The notes under the pieces are model-generated. The model saw only the letters and a list, made by a program, of their open reading frames with translations. It had not been told where the DNA came from and searched no databases. From NCBI GenBank assembly GCA_002104985.1, contig MCGO01000141.1, positions 1 to 64,000 on the forward strand: DNA of 64,000 nt, in the 5' to 3' direction. Positions 12,788 to 22,274 of the stretch are shown here, one piece after another. The stretch comes from Rhizoclosmatium globosum. Lineage: Eukaryota > Chytridiomycota > Chytridiomycetes > Chytridiales > Chytriomycetaceae. A program made the position numbers and the translations under genes. The stretch's first letter is position 1. Each line of letters begins with the position of its first letter.

Positions 12788-15174
12788 ATGTACAACCACA
12801 AGAAAGCGAGCACCAACAAGACAACCGGGCCAGCACCGCCTTCCGTTCTCGGCTACTTCCGGCGCGCCACGTCACCACCAACGCAACCAACACAACCAAC
12901 ACAATCAAACCAGGCAACGAAGGGTTCGTGGGCACCGGGCCTCGCAAAGACGCTCTCGACCGCCTCGGATGCAAACCACCCTTCTGCCGCCTCTTCTTCT
13001 TCAACTACATCAAATTCAAAACTTGGAATTCGGGCATCGGCGTTGAATGCAGAAGACGCGTTTCGCCGGTCGTTGTCGATGTCTGGTTCAACTGGATCCA
13101 CTACTTCAACACAACTCAAACGACCTCTTTCTTCTTCTTTAAACTCGTTTGAACCACCTCTAAAAAGATCGCTAAATGGCCTGGCTTCGGCAAACAACTA
13201 CAACTACAACCACAACTCATCCTCATCTTCAACTTCAACTTCCTCGGTGCGATACCTCAAAGACATGAACTCTCACAGCAGACCTACTCAATCAACGGCA
13301 TCTCAGAGCAAGTTCAATCGACCGTCTTCAACATCAGCTGTTCCTGTAAAGTCCGAATTTCGGTTCGACAACGCTCCGAAACTTCAGAAGCAATCATCTA
13401 ACTTTTCTGCACCGCCTGAATCTGGTATCAATCTGACGAACGAGCAGAAACAGGTTCTGGATTTGGTGGAACAAGGAGAGAATCTGTTTTACACTGGATC
13501 AGCTGGTGAAATCTGCTCTCCCCTACTTGTAAAGAACGTATGAATGCTCAAACGTTATGTCCTGATAGGAACTGGAAAGTCTGTTCTAATGCGTCAAATC
13601 ATTCGGAACCTCAGAACTAGATTGATGCCATTCGAAATTGCGATCACGGCTCCAACTGGTACCTGACACCTGATTCAGTATGTTGCGTGAAAGAGTACTG
13701 ACTTTTCTTGTAACAGGAATCGCCGCCACAAATATTGGAGGGATCACTCTTCATTCCTTTGCTGGATGTGGTCTTGCATTTGGTACGTGCACAACATCAT
13801 TCTTTCTTCGCACATAATATATTTACTTAACTGAATGACTCTGATCACTTTCAGAGCCTACAAAACAATGTGTGCAGAAAATTCAGGCAAATAAAAGGGC
13901 TGCTGTCAGGTGGAAGACGGTCAAGGTGCTAATTATTGATGAAAGTGAGTTGTTAATGCTGTTTTTCGTGTTTAATTAAACGTGGACTACCGTTTAGTTT
14001 CTATGGTGGAAGGACAATTCTTTGATAAACTGAACGAGATTGCGAAACTGATTCGTATGGATTCAAAGCCTTTTGGAGGGATACAGGTACCTCATCGTGG
14101 CAATGTTGAGATCTCGAAACTAACGACAACTTAAAACAACTTTAGTTGATTGTCTGCGGAGACTTTATGCAGTTACCACCCATCAACAAGAAAGAAGTCA
14201 AGTTTGCTTTCGAGGCAAAGGCATGGACGGAGTGTATGACGAAAACAATTTTGGTTCGTTCGTATTTTAAGATTATTTCCGTGGGGTTCTCATTTGTATA
14301 TACCGCGAACAGCTGAAGGAAGTATTTCGGCAGAAAGACGCGTCGTTCATCAAGATTCTGAATGAAATCCGGATGGGTCAGGTTACAAAGGAGACTGAAG
14401 AGATTCTGTCCAGTTTGTCGCGGCCTTTAAAGCCTCAAGGAACCCTCGTTCCCACTGAGTTGTATGTATAGTAACAACTTTTTCTATCCCCACCTTCTGA
14501 TTATCATTTCTACATCAGGTTCGCAATGAGAAATGAAGTCGACGCGTGTAACCAAAGACACCTCGCCCAACTCCCCGGCCAAGTTAAAGTATTCAACGCA
14601 CTCCGAAACACAGTCTCAGACCCACGGCTCCATGAACGTCTTGACAAGGACTGTAACGCAGTCGACAGTCTTCACCTGAAAGTCAACGCGCAAGTCATGT
14701 GTATCAAGAACCTGACTGACCAAGGACTCGTGAATGGCAGTTTGGGGTGTGTTATTGGGTTTGAGGAGGATACGGGGCTGCCTGTTGTGGACTTTAAGAG
14801 TGGGAATGGGGGCAATGTTTCTATTAGACGGACTGTGAATATGGAGCAGTGGAAACTTGAGAGTGGGCGTGACGTTGTGACGAAGGAACAGGTATAAGGG
14901 CTGTATTTTGTGGGGTTTTACAAGTTCTGTACTGATTGTATTGTTATAGTTGCCGCTTGTTCTTGCGTATGCTTTGAGTATTCACAAGAGTCAAGGACAG
15001 ACACTTCCGCTTGTTCGTATTGATCTTGGGAAAGTGTTTGAAAAGGGGCAGAGTTATGTCGCGTTGTCGCGGGCGGTTAGTTTGGATGGACTGCAAGTAC
15101 TGAATTTCAGGAAGGATAAGGTGTTGGCTCATCCTAAGGTTATTGAGTTTAATCGTGCTTTGTTTTCGTTTTAA
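12788..15174 (+). CDS. PIF1: PIF1-family 5'-3' DNA helicase
   Basis: Nine exons (12788-13505, 13569-13658, 13717-13782, 13855-13944, 13998-14086, 14146-14253, 14313-14461, 14519-14891, 14950-15174) give 635 residues. Walker A is GSAGTGKS at 237-244. Downstream are TAPTGIAA, DEISM (Walker B), [24 protein letters not shown] and YVALSRA near the C-terminus, all PIF1 superfamily 1B motifs in the usual order. The N-terminal 200 residues are Ser/Thr/Asn-rich and low-complexity. PIF1 helicases unwind G-quadruplexes and DNA-RNA hybrids and act on telomeres and mitochondrial DNA. Absence of Rep/HUH motifs argues for a cellular PIF1 rather than a Helitron helicase. Confidence 0.93.
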
Positions 15175-15507
15175 TTCTATTTTCTTGAAATGAATTGAAA
15201 AGTTCAGTAAAACTGTATGCTTGGAGTCCTTAACTTGGAAAGTTGAACTGGAATATCACATATTGTGCATGCAGGACAAGCAACTCCATGAATCTCAGAA
15301 GAGAGAAAAGAGGTTATTATAGTAAAAGCATGTTGTGCTGGATTCTGGTTGGTTATCGCAAGGGCCTAACTCCACCATTAACCATACCGGCGATAGCATT
15401 TCACGCGTTTAAAATGCTTAATGATTTTCAAGGGACTGCAGTTTATGATCTGAATTGTTTGTTTTTTGCGGCATAATATATACAAATAATCCCTCCAACA
15501 ACACCAG
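15175..15507. other. Intergenic, nothing recognised
   Basis: The stretch between the PIF1 stop and tRNA-Cys. It holds only short overlapping frames without recognisable content. Confidence 0.6.
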
Positions 15508-15579
15508 GGACTGGTAGCTCAGTGGTAGAGCGTAGGACTGCAAATCCCGAGGTCGCGGGATCAACCCCCGCTCGGTCCT
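15508..15579 (+). tRNA. tRNA-Cys (GCA)
   Basis: A 72-nt cloverleaf can be drawn: acceptor GGACTGG/TCGGTCC, D-arm GCTC...GAGC, anticodon loop CTGCAAA (anticodon GCA), T-stem GCGGG/CCCGC. The discriminator base is T, as expected for Cys tRNAs. One anticodon-stem pair is weak (A-C). There is no intron. A T-rich run follows within 5 nt and could terminate RNA polymerase III. Confidence 0.9.
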
Positions 15580-15683
15580 TTTGGTATCGAAGGATGAATG
15601 ATGAGGGGAAAGAAGTTTGGTTCAATGGACTGTGCCACAAGGCTTTTTCTATCTGTGACGTGTTCATTCCCAAAAGATAATCG

Positions 15684-15755
15684 TAGCACCGGCACGTTTC
15701 GATCGTGCGACCTCTGAGTTATGAGCCCAGCGATCTTCCGCTGATCTACGGTGCT
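15684..15755 (-). tRNA. Initiator tRNA-Met (CAT)
   Basis: On the minus strand a 72-nt tRNA starts AGCACCG and ends CGGTGCTA, giving the A1-T72 pair and A discriminator typical of eukaryotic initiators. The anticodon loop is CTCATAA. The T-loop reads ATCGAAA rather than TTCRANN, another initiator hallmark. The anticodon stem has G-rich pairs next to the loop, one of them G-T. It is convergent with tRNA-Cys, 104 nt away. Confidence 0.9.
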
Positions 15756-16384
15756 ATGGTAGCTATTTGAACCATTGAAAGTATCACTACCAGCCAGTAC
15801 AAGAAAAATCCCGCTGATGCATATACTTCTGAAGATAGATTGCACGGTCGATAGTATTGTGTTTAAAAGCGGTTGATGGCTGTATTCCATGCATGCATTT
15901 CGGAGAATGAAGCGCGTTCTGTCGAGTATTAAATTCAGAGAGCAAGAATACATTGACGAGCGACTTCAAAGGAATAATGATTCGGCGTTTTATATCATCC
16001 GCCAGCTTAAAAGAGGTGATGGGGTTGTTGGGTTCAGCACAAAACTGCATCACACAGCTTATATTAGTATCGATCTTGCGGGCTCTACATTACGAGTACA
16101 GTGATATTCCATTAATTCACGGTGCTCGAGATCCTGATTAGCCAATAGCCAAGCCAACTGAGGTATTCCATCGTCTCCACGCAAACAATGGCTGCTTTTA
16201 ATATTATCGGTATGGATGCGTTTATACATGGCAATTACGTCAAGAACTAAAATGAATCCATGACGTTTTAAATGAGTTGTCTGACGAGATGGATAACCGC
16301 TTTACTTTTCTATTATGGCTCAAATTTGGAAAATAGTAAAGTTCGAAGATAAATTTATTGAGGTAGATGTAAAATAATCAGAGA

Positions 16385-16605
16385 GATATGCAGGTGAAGC
16401 TTCTTTGGTTGTGGTCGAGCTCAGCAAGGGAAAGAGGTGCCTTATAGGCAACCGTCAAGTCCTCAGGCATCCCGTTCTTCCAAGCATCTGCACTGAGTGT
16501 AGCCTACCCCCTCAGTGCAACACAAGGACCCTGGAGTCGGAGCCAAGGTTGATCCATCCCATCAACAATGGTGGTCCTGGAGGCGGGGAACCACGCTGAT
16601 ATTGG
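16385..16605 (+). repeat. Dispersed repeat R1, copy c
   Basis: Nearly the same sequence as 160-350, including the GGTTGTGGTCGAGCTC start, the GCACTGAG/CTCAGTGC palindrome and the CCACGCTGAT end followed by TTCAATAA. No reading frame of interest. It starts the repeat cluster that continues to 18300. Confidence 0.75.
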
Positions 16606-16686
16606 GGAAAACTTCAATAACATTACTGAACATTCAATAAACGTAAAACTTATAATTTCCATTGTCTAAGATCCCGATCTTGCCAA

Positions 16687-16900
16687 GTTGGTTGTGGTAG
16701 GGCTCGGCGAAGAAAGGACAGCGTGGGCCGAACCCACTTCTGCCCAGTTCACAAATCCGCATTCTTCACGTGTCAGCACTGAGTGTTGCCCACCACCTCA
16801 GTGCAACACGTGAACCCTGGAGGCGGAGCTGAGGGATCCTACGCGATTGATCCACACAGTATCCTGGAGGCGGGGACCACAGTCTGATGTTGATGCGAGA
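16687..16900 (+). repeat. Dispersed repeat R2, copy b
   Basis: A roughly 210-bp unit related to R1 but with a longer palindrome: TTCACGTGT, then GCACTGAG, a 13-nt loop, CTCAGTGC, then ACACGTGAA. Two GGAGGCGG motifs and CCACAGTCTGATGTTGATGC close it. The unit is almost identical to 17070-17290 and to the reverse complement of 1425-1640. Confidence 0.75.
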
Positions 16901-17069
16901 TGGTCTTGGGTACGTGCACTTGAAGGAATCCGATGGTCCGAGGCCGAGCCGAGTAGGTATGGAGTAGATTCTGTGTTCAAGATTAATTAGTAGCCAGGCA
17001 GACATACAAAATTATGAATATATACCAATAATCGCCGTTCTTTGCGATCCTAATCTTGAAGTTGAAGCC

Positions 17070-17290
17070 AAGGTGGTTGTGGTAGGGCTCGGCGAGGAAA
17101 GAATGGTGTGGGATGACCCCACTCCCAAACAGTTCACAAATCCGCTTTCTTCACGTGTCTGCACTGAGTGTTGCCCACCACCTCAGCGCGTCACGTGAAC
17201 CCTGGAGGCGGAGCTGAGGGATCCTACGCGATTGATCCACACAGTATCCTGGAGGCGGGGACCACAGTCTGATGTTGATGCGAGATGGTC
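17070..17290 (+). repeat. Dispersed repeat R2, copy c
   Basis: Near-identical to 16687-16900, with the shared tail GAGATGGTCTTGGGTACGTG running past the core. It precedes R3 (17515) in the same order as left arm and middle block of the 401-1659 element, and an inverted R2 start (ATCAGACTGTGGTCCC) follows at about 17809-17825. So 17070 to about 17830 may be a second, right-truncated element. Confidence 0.7.
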
Positions 17291-17514
17291 TTGGGTACGT
17301 GCACTTGAAGGAATCCGATGGTCCAAGGCTGAGCTGAGTAGGTATGGAGAGAACCAGAAGTCCGAAGCCGAGCTTGAGTCATGGTAGAGCCAGCCTGGAG
17401 AACTTGCGAAGAGCCGAGGGTCGGTACCAGTCCAGACCAGGGAAGAAGAGGAGAGAGGAGCCAGTTTCATGGAAGTCGAGAAGGGGTGGTACGTCCACTA
17501 TTTAAAGGAAAAAA

Positions 17515-17705
17515 CCTGACAATTCCTGTTTTTTGCCCAAACAGCAAGAAATCTTTCCCAGCCATCTCCACGCGCATTCTGATTGGCTGCCTTTTTTGCG
17601 CTTTTTTGCTCATGTAAACAAACGCGCATTCTGAGGGAAAAAAGGAAGCGCCCGGCGCTTTGAGACAAAGCTTTTCCCCCAAAAACACGTTTCGATCCCA
17701 ATCAG
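17515..17705 (+). repeat. Dispersed repeat R3, copy b
   Basis: A roughly 190-bp block starting CCTGACAATTCCTGTTTTTT and containing CATCTCCACGCGCATTCTGA, GTAAACAAACGCGCATT and GCGCCCGGCGCTTTGAGACA. The same block occurs at about 1136-1330 and 17973-18165. It lies between inverted R2 arms. A short piece resembling its start (CCTGACAATTCCAGTTTT) sits at about 27757. Confidence 0.75.
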
Positions 17706-17972
17706 CAGCTTCTCTCCTCGCCACCATCCGCCTCATCCACTCCAGCCATCAACAGCGTCAAAGATCTGGATCGCTTTAAGTAAACGCGTCAAATACCTTC
17801 CGGCATCTGCATCAGACTGTGGTCCCGTGAGTCCTTAATTTTTATTAACGTCGAACCAAACACAGTCATCCAAGTGCCGATCAGTCTCTCTAATACTATC
17901 CATCAAAGGCGACCAATCACATCTTCTCCCCGGTAACTGTAAGAACCAGATGTACTCTTTGTCTTCAAAAAA

Positions 17973-18165
17973 ACCTGACAATTCCTGTTTTTTGCCCAAA
18001 CAGCAAGAAATCTTTCCCAGCCATCTCCACGCGCAATCTGATTGGCTGCCTTTTTTGCGCTTTTTTGCGCAGGTAAACAAACGCGCATTGTGAAGGAAAA
18101 AACGGGAGCGCCCGGCGCTTTGAGACAGACTTTTCCCCCAAAACAGGTTTCGATCCCGATCAACA
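17973..18165 (+). repeat. Dispersed repeat R3, copy c
   Basis: A third copy of R3, about 90% alike by eye. It is followed at about 18220-18290 by GCTTCAAATACGCGTCAAAT and an inverted R2 start (AACATCAGACTGTAGTCCCC), repeating the arrangement seen after 17705. Confidence 0.75.
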
Positions 18166-18299
18166 GCTTCCTTCCTTACCACCATCCGCCTCACTCGTTT
18201 CTCCAGCCATCATCAACGTCGAAGTTCTGGATCGCTTCAAATACGCGTCAAATATCTTCCGGTGTCAACATCAGACTGTAGTCCCCACCTCCAGAACCA

Positions 18300-19160
18300 C
18301 AATGTTGAAGGACCGGATCATCTTGATGCACAATCCACAAACACTTTCGCTTCAACTTCAAGATCCTGATCGTAGGAGAGGGCGTGTGATGGCTTGCGTT
18401 CTTCTTTTTTATTAACTAATGTCAACACAACACAGTCAGTCGCGTATCCAAGTGGCGAGCAGTCTCTCTATCCATCAAAGGCGGCCTACTACATCTACAA
18501 CCTGGTAACAGTAAGACACTCCCTGTCTTCACCCATATGTTCGCTGACTCAACCACACAGAATTGTCAGGACAGAATTGTCAGGATCCACTCACTGTTTT
18601 ACGAGCACCCTCACCATGTTTTCCTTCTATCACCACGATTCTATACTAGCACCGATAACACCGTGCTTTGAGACTTGGTCGTAGTGAGCAAAAGGGCCTT
18701 TTGGAGGTACCGCTTCTACAACACCATGATGGCACGGCGGAGTGTTCAGGACAAGAGACATTGGGAAAAGCGGAGTCTCTTTCTTGGATCTCCAGGTTCC
18801 ATTGAAAGGAATCTTGTTTTTCGCGCTGGCTGTGAATCCTGCTTGTTTTTCAATCTACACGACACTCCCCTTTTGCCCGCTATCCTTCTTTCTCTCAAGT
18901 TCCTCGTACTTTCGGTATTTGATGAAGTTCCAGTTGTTACTGCCCGTTAAGTCGGGATGGAATGGCTGTTCTCATGTTCCTCCATGATTGCAGTGCTCCA
19001 TAGAGCTTCATTAAATACCCGGTCTTGTGTGCTGCTTCCGTTTCTTTCTATTTATACGTTGTTTTGATTTTATGATGCTTTCTACATAAACTCCATACTT
19101 CTATCCAACTATTTGTTTCTTTCATCTAAATCAGCACTCAAACCCACCTTCCATTGTTCC
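18300..19160. other. Intergenic, nothing recognised
   Basis: The stretch between the repeat cluster and the gene remnants. Open frames up to 96 codons have no recognisable domain. A direct repeat GACAGAATTGTCAGGA-like doublet occurs near 18560-18590. Confidence 0.5.
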
Positions 19161-19163
19161 AAT

Positions 19164-19439
19164 ATGACTGCGATCCTCAGCTCCGACCAAATCGTTCTCG
19201 TGACTTGCAAAGTATGCTCCAAACTCGTCCTCCACTCAAGTCTCCTCGCGCATCTCGGTATGTGATCCTCTTCAATTGTTGCCTTAAATAGAACCAAGTT
19301 GACCAACAAGGGCCCTTACAGACAACTTTCAACGAAGAAACCTGACCCGCGCAAAAAGAAGACTACTGAAACCTGCTTCGAATGCACCAATACCCCATCA
19401 AGCAACCCTTACGCCCATCCCGCCAATTTAGACAATTGC
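19164..19439 (+). pseudogene. Possible fragment of a Sgf73/ataxin-7-type zinc finger gene
   Basis: The ATG opens MTAILSSDQIVLVTCKVCSK followed by LVLHSSLLAHL, which resembles the CxxC...H zinc finger at the N-terminus of SAGA subunit Sgf73/ataxin-7. A GTATGT donor follows directly. The best downstream acceptor (19321) keeps the frame open to a stop at about 19437. The final Cys of the finger and the SCA7 domain are not found. It may be a small real gene or a fragment. It lies just upstream of another decayed copy, which favours a fragment. Confidence 0.3.
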
Positions 19440-19669
19440 GATATTCTCTTCACTCCTCTACAAAGCAGCAATCTTCTTAACAATTCTCTCTGCAAGTTCT
19501 CCTTTGTATGCACAGCCAGATTCAACAGGGACAATGTCCGCAAGAGTTCGTTTCACGATATTTTAGTACGACAGAAACAAGATCATTTTTGAGGGCCTCG
19601 CGTTCAGATATGTTTGTTCCGGAGGCTTTGAGGACGGCAGGTGGGGATTCGAGGACACCTGGTTTGGAC

Positions 19670-19942
19670 GTTCTTGGATTCTTCGTTGCACCCTGCAAGA
19701 CAACTTGGCGACGAAATTGTAGACATTTCGAATGTATTCAATGTTATTGAAGTCCACTCATTTAAGCCATTTGAGCTTGTCGCCGAAAGTGTTAAGAATA
19801 GCCTGACAGGAGAATGATGAGTGGATGGGATTCAATGTCCTGTTCGATTGCGAGTAATTTGGAAAGTCATTAGCTCTGTGTCAAGTTGGAGGAGTTTGGG
19901 AAATTGGTTTGAGATTGTTTCAGTTTGGTACACAGTAATTGG
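19670..19942 (+). pseudogene. Decayed copy of the last exon of the exon-repeat gene
   Basis: Aligns with 12400-12654, the final exon of the repeat-domain gene: shared blocks are ATTGAAGTCCACTC, CATTTGAG, GTGGATGG, TTCAATGTC, CTCTGTGTCAAGTTGG and GAGATTGTTTCAGTTTGG. In-frame stops (TGA after GGAGAA) and indels make it non-coding. Similarity continues a little into the 3' flank. It lies in the repeat-rich stretch about 7 kb from its parent. Confidence 0.8.
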
Positions 19943-20217
19943 TTGATGTACTTTGTTTGATTCATACGGTTTGAGCACCATTTACATCGTCGCTTGTTAG
20001 TTAGAGCCAAGTTTGAACGAAAGAATCCTTGTGTGTAATGTGTTTCAGGTTGAGCGTCCACGTGTTTTTTCCTTTTTCATCGTCATTGCAAATATCATTT
20101 CCAGAAATTGGGCTCCATCCAAATTGGGCAACCCTCAGAACCTGTCGCCCTGCCACACCCACCCTCCCCTGAACCTTCTAATCTGCGCAACTTGCAAACA
20201 AGCTCAAAAGACAAAAG

Positions 20218-22067
20218 ATGAGTGAAGACGGAGAAGAGTTTGACTTTGACGGCGACGAAAAAGAAGTCGAAAGTGATTTCGATTCAAACGGAAAGAAATC
20301 ATCGAAACGTTCGCAACAAAAGAAACGAAAGGTTTCTGCGTTGGAAACCTCGAACGTGGACCAGAACGAGCTTCCCTTTTTCGGTCGTGGCGCTGCAAAT
20401 CAACATAAATTCGTGGAGGAAACGGATGGCGGACCTCCCGTTCCGCTTCGTTCAGACGGCTCTAGGAAGAGGGTGCATCCTACGAGGGAACAGCTGGAAC
20501 GCCTCGAGGCATTCTTTAAGACGAATCCTAAGCCCTCTGCAGCTGAACGGGTCGAGATTTGTAATGCTGTCAATATCAACAACAGAAGTGTTCAGGTTTG
20601 TTGATTGTTATTACTTGATTTCTAATGATGATGTGGAGAGTTTGGCTAATTTGAACTGTACCATCACAGATTTGGTTTCAAAACAGACGAGCAAAGGCGA
20701 GAAAGGAAGCACCTATTGAAGCCTCAGAAACGGCCGTGAGAGAACCGGCCGTAAAGAAACCGAAACCGTTTTCTCAACCGACGAGAGTTAACTCTGACGT
20801 TCAAGCTTTATTGGAGTTTGCCACTTCGTCTGTGGCTGGACCTAATACTGCAACTCCAAATAATGTTTCTCCAAGCGTTCCTTCTTCAAAGATTCATGCT
20901 ACTCCTGTTTCTCATCATACTTCTGTTGCTCCAATGTCACATTCACAGGAACCGCCTCATCATCCCCTTCAGCAACACCAAGATATCTTTTATCCCACTG
21001 ACCCGCACTCTTTCCCTCCTGCTCCTACTGCCCTTCCTCCAATCTCCCATCCGTCTTACGCACCTCCAGAGCCAGCACCCTTGATGGACCCATCATTCCC
21101 AGGCCCTTACGACCCTCACTACTCGCATCCACCACCACCTCCTCCTCCACACCAACAACACGCACCGCCATCACCATACTTCAACACTCCACCAACCCGT
21201 ATCCACGCAACAGACTTGACAATCGGCTCCTGGCGTCGAATCTCAAACCCACCAACAACACCACTCCTCTGCGACATCTCCCCCGTCCAAGGTCTAATGC
21301 GCTGGTCCTTCACAGAAGGCGGATACGGCTTCAGATTCCAAGTCCTCCTCATGACGATCGTCGACGTTAGTATTCAGCATGGAGCTGGGGAGACTGTTGT
21401 TGTGCTTGACTTGTGTAGTCCGCCGCAGTTTTTGAGGGAGCTTGTTGATGGCGATGGACGGTGTACAGGGCTTTTTGCGGGGTGTGGGGACTTCACGGAG
21501 GGTGGAGAGGCGGGGAGGTGGTTGAGGTGGAGGATTGGGTTTATGGGAAGTGGTGGGGAGGGAGAGAGGTTGTTTGGAGTGCTTGAACGGTATTTTGAGG
21601 GGTTGAGGAGTGTTGGTGGGAATGGTGGTGTTCCTCCTGGGAGTGCTGGGGAGTTGCATGGGGCTGGGGATGTTGTCGGGCAAGGGCAGCATCAGGAATA
21701 TCCATATCCGCCGTTTGAGGGACAAGGCTATGAAGCTCAGCATCAACAGCGGGAGCCCGTTTATCAGGAACAGAATGGATATCACCCTCAAGCAGATCAG
21801 CACCAACTGCAGCAGCCACAACATTATCAAAGCCATGAAGAAGGATATAATGGATCTCAGCATTTTCAGCATCATGCGCCTGTCCCCGCACCAAACCAAT
21901 TTTCCGAGATTCCGCCAAATAATCAATTCGAACAAACACAATTTACTGAGCCTGCGACCGTCCAGTTTGGAGGCACAGAGCAGTTGTTTGAGCCTTCATA
22001 CGAACAGAGCCAGCAACAACAGAATCCACCACAAGAGAATCCGGAATATAAAGCAGATCAGCTTTAA
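20218..22067 (+). CDS. Homeobox transcription factor, Hoy1/Grf10/Pah1-like
   Basis: Two exons, 20218-20595 and 20670-22067, encode 591 residues. The homeodomain (about 83-141) reads RKRVHPTREQLERLEAFF and ends IWFQNRRAKARK, with the intron splitting helix 3 just before IWFQNRR. An acidic N-terminus with a basic patch precedes it. A Pro/His-rich linker follows, and then a second conserved region (LTIGSWRRI ... FQVLLMTIVDVSI ... LDLCSPPQF) typical of ascomycete Hoy1/Grf10/Pah1 homeobox factors, which regulate filamentation or phosphate and adenine responses. The C-terminal 120 residues are Gln-rich. Target genes here cannot be inferred. Confidence 0.9.
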
Positions 22068-22274
22068 ATATTTAATGCTTATTTTGCTATAGTAATTTTG
22101 GGAATATATAATAATCGTTGTTTATTTATTGCAAACCTGTGAAGCTGCAGAACGTCTTTCTTAGCACGAATCGTTCAACTAGGCTCAAAACGATGATTTT
22201 ACTTCATATCTCTTAATATCCTTTTTCTTTTCTCTTCTCCTTTCTCATATTAACAATTCATTCCACATCTATCG

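Noticed and set aside
12853..13197. 114-codon minus-strand frame
   Set aside because: Antisense of the Ser/Thr/Asn-rich N-terminus of PIF1.
12788..15174. PIF1 gene as part of a Helitron
   Set aside because: No HUH/Rep domain, no Helitron ends, many introns, and a normal cellular PIF1 length and motif order.
16090..16140. Possible third tRNA near tRNA-iMet (CACGGTGCTCGAGATCCTGA)
   Set aside because: Looks like part of a tRNA end, but no cloverleaf with an anticodon arm can be drawn.
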